In this document: piece after piece, positions 34,234 to 43,680 of the stretch
Position numbering within the stretch: position 1 is the first letter of the stretch
Layout: each line of letters begins with the position of its first letter
Assembly: GCA_963989385.1 (NCBI GenBank)
Contig: OZ022505.1
Location: 55,307,737-55,371,736, forward strand
Source of the DNA: Ctena decussata
Taxonomy: Eukaryota > Mollusca > Bivalvia > Lucinida > Lucinidae
Reading direction: 5' to 3'
Length of the DNA stretch: 64,000 bases
Made by a program: the position numbers and the translations under genes
Notes under the pieces: model-generated
The model's database searches: none
Seen by the model: only the letters and a program-made list of their open reading frames with translations
Told to the model about the DNA's origin: nothing

Positions 34234-34496
34234 TGAGCCGCGACACGACAAAAGCAACACAATGACGTGTGCGATCAGCAAAGACTCAGATCAGCCTCGA
34301 CAAAAGCAACACAATGACGTGTGCGATCAGCAAAGACTCAGATTAGCCTGGACATTCACCCAGTCTGTTCAGAATCTTAGCTGTTGGCATGGAGGAAGCT
34401 TAGACCCATAGCTACCCTTACAGCACACAGCGAAGACTCTGATCAGAAAAGGCTGATGCCAAATCTAATATGTCTTCATTGGAAGCGCATTCCGCT
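34234..34496. mobile_element. Palindromic MITE with 52-bp duplication in left arm
   Basis: The left terminus TGAGCCGCGACACGACAAAA is intact. A 52-bp segment starting CGACAAAAGCAACACAATGA is repeated in tandem at 34246 and 34298. The right arm is degenerate and lacks its terminus. The frame at 34223-34411 is a translation of this repeat. Confidence 0.75.
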
Positions 34497-34500
34497 TTTT

Positions 34501-35945
34501 AGCTCACCAGAGCCGAAGGCTCCGGGGAAGCTTAAAGGATAGGCAGTGGTCCGTCGTCGTCGTCGTCGTATGTCGTCTGTCGTCCGTCAACACTTTTAAA
34601 CGACATCTCCTCTGAAGCAACTAAGCCGAGTTGGCCCAAATTTCATCTGTGGCATCCTTGGGATGGGAAATTGAAAGTTTGCGTTTTTTATGAAAATTGG
34701 CTGTTTGGTTTGGTTGCTATGGCAACTTAGAGTTCCCATTGACTTATAATGGGGAAAATTGAAAAAAATGGCATTTTCTACCAAGCCATTGCAGATATGT
34801 TGATAAAACTTTTATAGAAATGTTTCTTGGGATTTCTTCTGTCAGCTATATGTTTTTTTGGCCCACTGGTCCTTTTATTGGTTGCCATGGAAACCGAAAT
34901 GCAAATAAAAAGGAAAAAAATACTTAAAAAGGTATCTACTCAGAAGCCACTAGGCCGATAAGGCCCAGATTTCATCTGTGTTATCCTTGGGCTAGGGATT
35001 GAAAGTTTGTGTTTTTTTAACGATCATGGGCCCTTTAGTTTGGTTGCTATGGCAACTTAGAGTTCCCATTGACTTATAATGGGGAAAATTAAAAACTGGC
35101 ATTTTCTGCCAAGCCATTGCAGATATTATTGATAAAACTTTTATAGAAATGTTCCTTCAGATGTCTTCTATCAGCTATATGTTTTTTGGCCCACTGCTCC
35201 TTTTATTGGCTGCCATGGAAACAGAAATGTAAAAAAAATGAAAAAAAAATACTTCAAAAATTATCTTCTCTTAAGCCACTGGGCCAGTAAGGTCCAGATT
35301 TCATCTGTGGCATCCTTGGGCTGGGGGATTGAAAGTTATAGTTTTTTTTATGAAAATCGGCCCTTTAGTTTGGTTGCTATAGCAACTTAGAGTTGCATTG
35401 ACTTATAATGGGGAAAATTGAAAAATGGCATTTACTGCCAAACCATTGCATATATTTTGACAAAACTTTTATAGATTGTTCCTTGAGAAGTCTCTTATTA
35501 GCTATATGTTTTTTTTTTGCCCGCTGCTCCATTTATTGGTTGCCATGGAAACCAAAATGCAAAAAAAAATGGGAAAAAATACTTAAAAAAATGATCTCCT
35601 CAGAAGCCACTGGGCCGATAAGGCCCAGATTTCCTCTGTAGTATCCTTAGGCAGGATGATTGAAAACTTATTTTTTTTTATAAAATCGGCTCTTAAGTTT
35701 GGTTGCTATGGCAATTTAGGGTTACATTGACTTGCTATGGGGAAAATTAAACAATGGCATTTACTGCAATCAATATATGGAAATAGATTTTGTTATCAAC
35801 TCAACAGACTGTCAGACTGATACTTTGTAGTTGTATACTTTGTATTAGCCTGTAAGAATTGGCAGCAATTTTTAGCCTATACAAATTTGATAGCAATTTT
35901 GAGCCAGAGATCTGGCGAGCTTTGTGGCCCGTGGGCCTCTTGTTT
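34501..35945 (+). mobile_element. HINE-like element, family A ends, CCATGGCAACC core
   Basis: The 5' AGCTCACCAGAGCCGAAGGC and (CGT)n tract are followed by four ~300-bp units containing GGTTGCTATGGCAACTTAGA, CATTGACTTATAATGGGGAA and TTGGTTGCCATGGAAACC. The 3' end has GGCGAGCTTTGTGGCCCGTG, with a GGCCC-GT-GGGCC hairpin and the tail TCTTGTTTT. The core is the same unit as in 26229-29794 but in the opposite orientation. Confidence 0.7.
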
Positions 35946-36069
35946 TGTTTTGTCATGTTACGGCTCATGAATGTGTCACGTCGGGCGTGTGCTAGCTTGA
36001 ATCACTTAGATCAACGTCAGATGAAAAACAGCGAGCAGTGGAAATTCCTTTAACGGCTGAAAAGGTTTT

Positions 36070-36145
36070 CGACTCCAGCGGGAGTCGAACCCGGGACCGC
36101 TTATTCGGCAGATTAGCATTTTGCCCATTGAGCTACCAGGGCTCT
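36070..36145 (-). repeat. tRNA-like SINE head (not a functional tRNA)
   Basis: The complement reads CCTGGTAGCTCAATGGGCA, an A-box-like D arm, and later CCCGGGTTCGACTCCCG, a good B box and T arm. The D stem and acceptor stem do not pair (GGAGAGCCC against TGGAGTCG), so this is a tRNA-derived SINE head or pseudo-tRNA. The body probably continues to about 36240. Confidence 0.55.
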
Positions 36146-36605
36146 CCTATCACCCCCAACGAGACGATCCCAATCGGAGACACCAAACAGGACATCACGT
36201 GAAAGTCCATTTGCGAGTGGCTACCATAGGGCCATGACTATTAGGGTTTGCAGGCACTTCTGAGTAACGAAAATCGTTACTGTATATATGCAGTAGATTT
36301 CGTGAATGGATTATTTCATATGTATTCCTATTTGTCACACAAAACTTGCATGTTTATACAGACATTCCCACTGGGAAAGCATGCGACACAAACTTCCTTA
36401 GAAGTTACGATCTTAGAAGTTCCGAACATTTATTTACTTGGATTTTTATCAAATAACACCAAATCAATCAGTAAAAATTTGGTACATCTTACAATACGTA
36501 AATAGAGAGTGATCTCGTTCTGGAAAAAAAACCTGCTTCTTAAATTTCTTTCTAAAACTTCCAGTGCACACAAAAAAATACTAGATTAATCTCAGATGCA
36601 GATTT
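36146..36605. other. Unassigned sequence next to tRNA-like head
   Basis: The first ~100 bases may be SINE body. The rest has only the short unrecognised frame 36248-36505 and no motif. Confidence 0.35.
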
Positions 36606-36850
36606 GGGGGTGGTCGGGTGGCGCGATGATGCTGCGTATAACTTCAAGTGCCATGGTGTCCTACTGATTTGTATAATAGTAGGGCAAGGGCCTACTGTGC
36701 TTACAGTAGGCCCCGGTAGGGCTTGTTTGGACAGTTTTTCTCTCATCTATCAGTTTCTCTTTTTTTTCTCTCTCTCTCTCTGGGAGACGGCCCGATATAC
36801 ACTGAAATACTGTTTCAAAGGGCCGTTAAATTCAAAATAACAACCAACCA
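36606..36850 (+). mobile_element. SINE-2 copy (plus)
   Basis: Head GGTGGTCGGGTGGCGCGATG, then CTACTGATTTG, GGGCAAGGGCCTACTGTGCT, a CT-rich stretch, GGGAGACGGCCCGATATACA and AAAGGGCCGTTAAATTC, with the tail AACAACCAACCA. The flanks CAGATGCAGATTT and CAGATACAAATT are compatible with a mutated target duplication. Confidence 0.75.
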
Positions 36851-37363
36851 GATACAAATTACCTAAATTTCATGCATTATGTTTTTTGTGTTATTCGAAA
36901 GAGGGCCTGTATATGACTACCCTCTGATATAGAAAATGTAATTACTACCACGGATTATTGCTCTTTCTGGTATTCTGTCATGTTTGCTATGGATACGTCA
37001 TTTTTACAAGAAATGCTAAAAGTAGATATATTATTGATTGATAACAGCAAAATGGTATGTGTTCGTGTTTTTTTAAATGATTCCAGATATTTTTTCACTA
37101 TAAGTAATGTTCCCCACCTACTTTTCATTCACTAGTATCAGTGCGACAGTTCTTGTCTGCACTTCCTCTCTTGAACCTAAGAGGGCTATTACTAACTATG
37201 GGTGAAAATATCTTTGGGCTAGAATAATGACTGATTGATTAATGTGACCTTGACCTTACATGTATTTGCAAGGTTGTGACCAGTCTTCAGCTGCAAAATT
37301 TGAGCATGATAGTGCTCGTCAGCACCATATTTGTTGCACAAACTAGTCCTGGTATATGTTTCC
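36851..37363. other. Unassigned sequence
   Basis: No gene or repeat was identified. GTGACCTTGACCTTACA at about 37246-37262 contains the complement of TCAAGGTCA, the same motif seen in the core-repeat families. Confidence 0.35.
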
Positions 37364-38164
37364 GCGCGGTATGTGTTTCAGAGCCCTAACTGTAATCATA
37401 AATTGTACATGGCAGAGCATACGCACTGAGGAAATTTATTGACATCTATATTCTGCAGAGGGTCTAGTTCCTCAACACAATAAAGAATGACCGAAACTAG
37501 CATCTGGGAGAAAAGAAATAAAAATTCAAAACATGATATGCTTTAAATAGCCATTTTTCTTAATGCACTTTTGTTATGGTTGCTGTGACCCTGAAATTTT
37601 TTAAACTGGCAAAATTTTGTAAGAGAAACTTACTGTCTGTTAATGGTATGTTTCATATCTTTAATATCATGCAATAGCTGAGGTTTACTGAAACTCTGTC
37701 AGAACTTTTCAAAAATGTTTCTGACAAGAGGGTCCTTATATCCAAAAGAAGTGTTTAGCATTTCGCAGTACCAGTAAGTAACGGTAGGTGGTATTGTGTT
37801 TGTTTACAATCTGAGTTGTAAAGATCAAAATTATTTTTTTACTTAGCAGTTATGTCACCAGGTCCAGTTGTAACATAATGTGCATATCAATCTTTAACAC
37901 TTAAATTTGGAACTTTGTAGAAATGTCCAATTTGAGGCGTAGGGGGTTGACAACTTTGAAAAAAGGGTGCCATTGCTACAAAGGTTGGCATGCTATCTGA
38001 AATTATTAACACCATCTCAAACAGAACTGATTAATGATTGATATCTTTAATTGTATGACGTGAACAGTAATATGCTTACTCCTGAAATCCATATTTTCTC
38101 CTCAGCACATAAAATAAAATCCTATTTTAAAGTTTTAAAAAGGGCTCTGAAACACATACCGCGC
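37364..38164. repeat. 801-bp segment bounded by perfect 24-bp inverted repeats
   Basis: 37364-37387 (GCGCGGTATGTGTTTCAGAG...) and 38141-38164 (...CTCTGAAACACATACCGCGC) are exact reverse complements over 24 bp. The interior has no transposase and no other symmetry. A third partial match, AGGGCTCTGAAACTGATGTC, lies at about 38335. It may be a non-autonomous DNA transposon; no target duplication was recognised. Confidence 0.6.
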
Positions 38165-39030
38165 TAGAAGGATAAGTGGAAATAGGTAGTCCCCTCAAAT
38201 ACAAACCCCAGATTTTAATTCTATACAATATTTCATGAGGACAAGGAAACTGGTAGGCTAAACATTACAGACGACTTTAAATGTTTTGAGCCAGCCTTGC
38301 TGCATATGCATTAAAGAAGAAAATTTTGATCTTAAGGGCTCTGAAACTGATGTCGCTGGGATATATTATATAAATGTATAATTGGAACAAAAAAGACATT
38401 TGACTTAATTAAAGTGAACTTGACTTCGTATATACAAAGTCATAACTGGCATAAAAGGACAAATTTAGGTAAAGGTATAATTATGTATATATTTTTTTTC
38501 GCATGTCTGAGATTGGTGGTCCATTGAGAAAACCTACTGATCTGAGGGTGGGCAGAAACAGACAAAACGACCAGCCGATAACATCACGATGGTTTTGTTT
38601 GTCACTTGTTTATGTGCTACAACATTTCTGTCAGCAGAGGGTCAAATATCCCCCGTTTGTTGTATGCCAGTGGCATGTATTACCTTGTTTGCACAATTTA
38701 TCAGGAGCTAGTATGCAGACACTGCTAAGTGTACAAGAATGTAAGAAGAATACGTGAAAAACACATTAATAGGAAAAAGTGACCTTGAACCAATTTTCAA
38801 GGTTATGTTATGGCTATGGCTAATATGAAATAATCAGTTTCCACACCCTGTCCAAAACACCACATGGAAACAGAAAGCAAAAGATGCGGCATATAAGCCA
38901 AACAAGAAAACTAGATACCCCAGCAAAATCTATCTGTAACACAGTTTGTCCTATTAGCCATCATCGAAAACATAAACACACCTAGTAAATCATGCACTTA
39001 ATTGAGCAGAGGCCAAAATTTTCACGTCTA
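38165..39030. other. Unassigned sequence
   Basis: A short plus frame at 38503-38757 has no recognisable motif and atypical composition. No other feature is seen. Confidence 0.35.
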
Positions 39031-39737
39031 TCAGATGCCATAACACACTGAGGCACAACCTCCTTTTTTCAAACTCAACCTTTATTTTGTTGATGGTCAA
39101 GAACCATATAAATATTAATAAAATCTGATCATTCAAACTTAAGTTATTCAACGGAAACAATATTTTAAGTTTATCAGGGGCCATACTCCTGCCAAAATCG
39201 ACGCCAAACCCCCTTCTACGAACTGAACCTGTATTTTGTAGCTGGTCATGTACCATATTAATTTCAAAGATATCCAGCCATTAAAATGTGAGTGGAAACC
39301 AATTATTTTTCCTTTTCTCAGACCTATAAGGGCCCCTAACTCCTGTCGAAGTTGACGCATAACCTCCTTTTTCAAACTCAACCTGTATTTTGTTGCTTGT
39401 CATGTAGCACATAAATTCAAAGAAATCCATACATTTAAACTGAATTTGTTGCGTGGAAACCAAACATTTGCAAATTTTCACATTTCTCAGGGCCCATAAC
39501 TTTTGGACAAACTGAGGCACAACCTGCTTTTTAAACTCAACCAGTATTTAGTGGATGGTCAAGTACCATATAAATTTCAACAAAATCGGATTATTAAAAC
39601 TTAAGTTATTGAGTGGAAACGGACAAACGGACAGATAAATGGATGGATGAGCGGACGGACGGACAACGTGAAAACATTTTACCTCCACAAACATAGTTTG
39701 CGGGCGTGGGTGGGGGGAGGGTATAAAAAGACAAGCA
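39031..39737. repeat. Minisatellite-cored element, family F (~165-bp units)
   Basis: Four units share AACCTCCTTTTTCAAACTCA, TGTATTTTGTTG, GGTCAAGTACCATATAAATT-like and AACTTAAGTTATT segments with GTGGAAACCAA. They are followed by GACAAACGGACAGATAAATGG and GGACGGACGGACAAC, then CGGGCGTGGGTGGGGGGAGG. The ACGGACGG edge and tandem core match the style of families A-D. Confidence 0.65.
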
Positions 39738-40062
39738 AAATGACTAGAGGTCAGCTTTTGTCCAGCAGATGGCCGCAAGGCTTTCCTGATTGAACATATT
39801 CTACGACAGAAGGAGTTAGGCCCGGCTTAACTGTGTATTAGAATGTCGGGCCTGATCATCGCCTTACATACCACTCTGTAAAGCTAGCTCTCATAATGAT
39901 GTTCAAATGGTTAGAGGCGCATACTTTAATTTTAGTCAGGACAGCTCCTGTGCATTCTTGGCTTAGCCGAGCGGATTATGTCGATTCTTAATCTGGGCCT
40001 TCAAAATGTAACATTAACAAGGGAAGTATCCACCAGTGCTATGGAAACTGTGTTAAGGTCGA
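39738..40062. other. Unassigned sequence upstream of exon-like repeat
   Basis: Nothing recognisable. It may be intron or intergenic sequence before the duplicated exon-like unit. Confidence 0.35.
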
Positions 40063-40324
40063 CCAATTCCATGTCAGATATTAGAAACAAGGCTGGAAAA
40101 ACTGAAGGCTGCATGGCTAGCCAATCAAGAACCAGCTGCGGGACCATACATCCCGTCTGTCTTTGAAAGAAACCCCTTTCAGTGTGTAAGTGTCCAATTC
40201 CATGTCAGATAAGAAATTAGGCTGGAAAAATTGAAGGATTCATGGCTAGCCAATCAAGAACCAGCTGCGGGACCATTCATCCCGTCTGTCTTTGAAAGGA
40301 ACCCCTTACAGTGTGCAAGAAGCA
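40063..40324. repeat. 131-bp tandem duplication containing an exon-like unit
   Basis: Unit 1 starts at 40063 and unit 2 at 40194, both CCAATTCCATGTCAGATA.... Identity is high. The second unit has a 2-base deletion near its left edge and a changed GT-like donor (GCAAGA). Confidence 0.9.
40078..40185 (+). CDS. Putative 36-codon exon, unrecognised protein
   Basis: An acceptor-like CCATGTCAG precedes and a consensus donor GTAAGT follows. Between them is exactly 108 bp open in one frame, with a protein-like composition: RLEKLKAAWLANQEP then GPYIPSVFERNPF. In the duplicate (about 40205-40310) this frame is retained over the same stretch with changes AA to DS, Y to F and F to L plus silent changes. 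The duplicate has an in-frame TAA 5' of it and a GC donor, so it is probably dead. I do not recognise the family, and no partner exon was found nearby. It may be part of a multi-exon gene reaching outside the visible repeats, or an old transposon fragment. Confidence 0.35.
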
Positions 40325-40365
40325 GCTGCTAACGCTGAAGTGGTCGCTTTGGAGAGTAGCATACA

Positions 40366-40512
40366 GGGGTCGTATTTATAAAACCACTTAAGTCGTTGCT
40401 ATGCTGTTGCTATGGCTAAAGTTCTATAAAGGACTTGTAGGGAATCTCCTTCAAACAATTTAGCCTTAGCAACAGCATAGCAACCACTTAAGTCGTTTTA
40501 TGAATACGCCCC
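40366..40512. mobile_element. Palindromic GGGGTCGTATTTATAAA MITE, short copy
   Basis: A short homologue of 25666-25881: GGGGTCGTATTTATAAAACC faces GTTTTATGAATACGCCCC, and TTGCTATGCTGTTGCTA faces TAGCAACAGCATAGCAA. The central 70 bp of the longer copy are missing. Confidence 0.85.
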
Positions 40513-40729
40513 AAGAGCTTCATAGAGCCAGACATCCAGCCGGGACAATACCAGGAACAACGATTCAAATCCAAAGAAGGTATTCCTATTTCTTTATTGA
40601 TCCTATTAAGTTTTAGGACATACATGTCAGGGCAAACTGTCAGTCCAGATCTGATCAGGGTTTAAACTGTTTGTCATTTCATGTTGTTTAGGATAATTAC
40701 AGTATTTGGATATTCCACATCTTAAGAAT

Positions 40730-40735
40730 TTTATT
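40730..40735 (-). promoter_or_regulatory. Candidate poly(A) signal of the GPCR gene
   Basis: TTTATT on the plus strand is AATAAA on the coding strand, about 300 bp after the GPCR stop. Other AATAAA-like sites exist further on, for example near 40592. Confidence 0.35.
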
Positions 40736-40803
40736 GTATCTTAAATGCAGTAAAATTCCTAAAATGTGGTATACCGAATTTTCCTTCAGTATGTTGAATC
40801 TGA

Positions 40804-40917
40804 TTTTGGTAGGTACTGAAGTCTCAAACAAATCAAACAAATAACAAGATTTCCTGTTCTTTTTGGTAGGTACTGAAGTCTCAAACAAATCAAACAAATA
40901 ACAAGATTTCCTGTTCT
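40804..40917. repeat. Perfect 57-bp tandem duplication in probable GPCR 3' UTR
   Basis: 40804-40860 and 40861-40917 are identical 57-bp units starting TTTTGGTAGGTACTGAAGTC. They lie 115-230 bp downstream of the GPCR stop. The length is a multiple of three, but the minus-strand frame through it is not part of the receptor. Confidence 0.95.
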
Positions 40918-41032
40918 TATTTTTTTAAAGTTAAAAGCAAATTTGATTGTATCAGTATCAGCCATATTTGTGGATCGGCAGAGGTCCTTTTCAGGCGAAA
41001 TTATCAATTTTTGATTATATGATTGGAGGCTT

Positions 41033-42208
41033 TCATTGGTTCGAACAGAATGAACTGGATGTGTCTGCATTTGAATTTCGGGAAGTGCGCTTCGTAGCTG
41101 GAGCATGACTGTCGACATAAGCTGTAGTACGTGGTCCGTCTCTCCGACAGCATTCAATTATCTGAAAAAAGTGATGTCGAAACGAGGCATTGGAGATGAC
41201 GTAGAGAAAGAAATTGATGACGTAGTTTATCTGTTCGAGCACCTGCGCTATTTCTCTGAAGATAATGATTCCGGGCTCTTTCGATAAATATATGTTATCT
41301 CCTTGAAAGAAGGCAACCGAATGCGCTGCTGCGATTGGTGTCACAAGAATTATGTAGGCAATGGTTACGCTCAGGAGCATTACTGTTATGCGACTGGTTT
41401 CGTCACTGCCGGTGTGGGCTGTCATCTCTCGCCGCTTTCTTTGATGGCGGAAAAGTTTGATCATGGTCATGGGAGTTGCGCAAATCAGGATTATAGTAGG
41501 GATTACATTATACAGAACTGTTCCGGTTAGGATCATAGCAGCCGCCATATCCTTGGTTTCTGGGGTCTCATAGTAAGGCAAACATAGCCCGTTCACGACG
41601 AAAGTACCCCCACTACGTGCTCCTTCGAAGGTGAATTCGGCAACGACTACACACGCAACGGTAACGTATGCAACTCTCTTGTTTGATATAAGTTTTGCTT
41701 TCAGAGGAAACCATACGACCAGGAACCTTTCAATACATATCAGGACCACAAACCACGATGAACATATCTTTGTTCCCCGGAAAACAGCGTAAAATAACCT
41801 ACAGCCGACGACGCTGATAGCTCTGACGTCAATGTTAAACAGGTCTATAGTAGTTGATTTAACAAATGGGAACGTAAGTATGAACGTCATATCAGACAGT
41901 GCCAAAGCCGTCAAATAAACTCCTGTAGATGAAGATTTGTACCGCTTGCTGCGCATAACAATGATGGTAAACGTATTTCCAAATAGACCGATCAGCAATA
42001 GCAGTGGCACCACAGAACATGAAATAAGAGTTATCCATGTTACACAACTAGCTGTTTTGACGCTTGGAGCTTCTGTAACATTGTCTAGCTTGAAGGCTGA
42101 ACTCATCGCTGACGTTTGAAAGCTGACACGTGTTGGAGTAAAGAAGGTGAAATCAGAACTAGGGCTAAACGGTTCTTCTGTAGTAGTGTCTCCCATAACT
42201 GAAGACAT
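41033..42208 (-). CDS. Class A (rhodopsin-family) GPCR, neuropeptide-receptor-like, single exon
   Basis: An intact 391-residue frame has seven hydrophobic segments. N-terminus ~1-58 without a signal peptide, with one N-glycosylation sequon (NVT, 43-45). TM1 ~60-85 with GN (77-78). TM2 ~96-118 with LALSD (D106). Cys136 and Cys209 fit the TM3-ECL2 disulfide. TM3 ends ERF (160-162) in place of DRY. TM5 ~222-246 with P237; short third intracellular loop; TM6 ~273-296 with LVTP in place of CWxP. TM7 ends NFFLY (332-336) in place of NPxxY. CC at 353-354 may be palmitoylated, and the Ser/Thr-rich tail suits phosphorylation. The TM4 tryptophan is also missing. The pattern fits the large lophotrochozoan peptide-receptor-like (FMRFamide/TRH-receptor-like) expansions; the ligand is unknown. 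An in-frame TAG directly precedes the ATG, supporting this start. It is a plasma-membrane receptor by family. Confidence 0.93.
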   Translation of the reverse strand: MSSVMGDTTTEEPFSPSSDFTFFTPTRVSFQTSAMSSAFKLDNVTEAPSVKTASCVTWITLISCSVVPLLLLIGLFGNTFTIIVMRSKRYKSSSTGVYLTALALSDMTFILTFPFVKSTTIDLFNIDVRAISVVGCRLFYAVFRGTKICSSWFVVLICIERFLVVWFPLKAKLISNKRVAYVTVACVVVAEFTFEGARSGGTFVVNGLCLPYYETPETKDMAAAMILTGTVLYNVIPTIILICATPMTMIKLFRHQRKRREMTAHTGSDETSRITVMLLSVTIAYIILVTPIAAAHSVAFFQGDNIYLSKEPGIIIFREIAQVLEQINYVINFFLYVISNASFRHHFFQIIECCRRDGPRTTAYVDSHAPATKRTSRNSNADTSSSFCSNQ

Positions 42209-42618
42209 CTAAGGTACTGGGCATCTAAAAACATCAAATATAAACAACTATTGGTGTTTCTAAGCCGAAATTTATCTCAAATTTTTGATTTCTCAAACAC
42301 AATTTTCTTGAGAGTAAGTTTTCTGGTGTCAGAAAATTTACTTTGAATTATCAATAGTATGAGATACCAGGAGTTAAAATTTAAAGAAATAAACAGGAAT
42401 GAGTCCAAAGCATTTTCTTTTTTCTGGCAGGGTACTTTGAGATGTTTAAATTCAGTATCAAAGAAACACGAACCGCAACATAGGTAAGAGAAAAAACTTT
42501 GATTATTGATACACGTAGATTAACAGTCTCATTCCATTTATGAGTTGCTCAGTAAAATCAAAACAAATATTTAAGACATTCTTAACTTTAATTTTTTTTA
42601 AGAAAATTGTGGCTGTAA
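42209..42618. promoter_or_regulatory. 5' flank of the GPCR gene
   Basis: AT-rich sequence immediately upstream of the receptor on its coding strand. The bases just before the ATG, CCCAGTACCTTAG, could be a splice acceptor, so an untranslated first exon may lie further upstream. No unambiguous TATA box or CpG island is seen. Confidence 0.3.
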
Positions 42619-42943
42619 GGCAAAGGTGATGTCCCGTGCTCCCAGTTAGGCCGTGCACCCCCCCCCCCCCCCCCCCCCATCACATCTCACCCACCAATAT
42701 CAATAATCAACAGAAGTTTTACTATTTCTGCTTTAAATTTAAAGGCCCCATTCTTCTATTATCATGAAAAATTTTATCGTGAGGTGGCAAAGGTGATGTC
42801 CCGTGCTCCCAGTTAGGCCGTGCACCCCCCCCCCCCCTCGCATCTCACCCACCAATATCAATAATCAACAGAAGTTTTACTATTTCTGCTTTAAATTTAA
42901 AGGCCCCATTCTTCTATTATCATGAAAAATTTTATCGTGAGGT
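42619..42943. repeat. Tandem duplication with C/G homopolymer, upstream of GPCR
   Basis: Units at 42619-42785 and 42786-42943 are near identical, starting GGCAAAGGTGATGTCCCGTG. They differ mainly in the length of a C tract (21 C at 42658-42678 against 13 C at 42825-42837). On the GPCR coding strand these are G tracts about 450 and 620 bp before the ATG. Confidence 0.92.
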
Positions 42944-43374
42944 ATAAGTGCAAGCTTCTCACCACAGTTTCGTCACTGTAAATGACCATGAATAGCCAGC
43001 TCTAACCATATAAAAGATCCTTGGGCCTCACATATAACAGGTTTAAAAAATGAATTAGGTCATTTTAGTGGCCTACTTTCGATATCATTTCCTTGAATAA
43101 AATGGTAAAATACAATGTACAAGAGTGGGGTCCTATTCAGTATGCCGCTTCTGTTTATATGCCGTCGAGTGACGGGAAACCAGACACGGAAAATTGTATT
43201 TTGTGAAGCGTTTTGCTTTTTCAAGAACATGTTCCTACTACTTTTTTCCAGTTCTATGACTCTTATTTATGCACATTATCCGACATTTTATCACCAAACG
43301 TAAAGTTTGAAGCCCCTTTCATAATGATTTGTATCTACAGGTTTTTACCACTCGTAGGCATATGGAGACTTTAA
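42944..43374. other. Unassigned sequence upstream of GPCR
   Basis: No recognised gene or repeat. Frames at 43115-43303 and 43329-43541 are short and without motifs. Confidence 0.35.
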
Positions 43375-43680
43375 AAACAAACCAAAACAGAAAGCGTGTT
43401 GGCAGATTTTCCGGTGCCACAATGCTAGAGGCCATAAACAGGTGGACAACAGCATGTAACATTGGGGAGCTACAACATAAGTTCAACCTTGGAACGGTCA
43501 GTAAAAGATTTCGGGGGAAGGGAGAGGGGCTGGGGGCTTAAACTAGTGTTACTGGATCCAAACCCTCTCTCTCTGCTTCTGCGGTGGTTCGAAACAGTTA
43601 ACTTTGGTCTACATAAAGGTTTCCTAACTCGCCAATGAACCGTCAAAGTAAATACACAGATCATGAATAAGACCTATAAT
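43375..43680. repeat. Dispersed duplication, copy 1 (partner at 44815-45120)
   Basis: It shares with 44815-45120 in the same orientation: CAAAACAGAAAGC, GGATATAACA/GTGGACAACA, TAACATTGGGGA(G/A), TTGGAACGGT, GCTTAAACTAGT, ACTGGATCCAAACCCTC and CGTGGTTCGA-like words in the same order. The copies are clearly diverged (small indels). Confidence 0.7.

Noticed and set aside
36070..36145. Possible functional tRNA on the minus strand
   Set aside because: B box and T arm look right, but the acceptor and D stems do not pair, so it is a tRNA-derived SINE head or pseudo-tRNA.
41105..42119. Plus-strand frames opposite the GPCR
   Set aside because: They are antisense shadows of the receptor coding sequence.
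43329..43541. 70-codon plus-strand frame
   Set aside because: It overlaps a dispersed repeat whose other copy (44815-45120) is not open in this frame.
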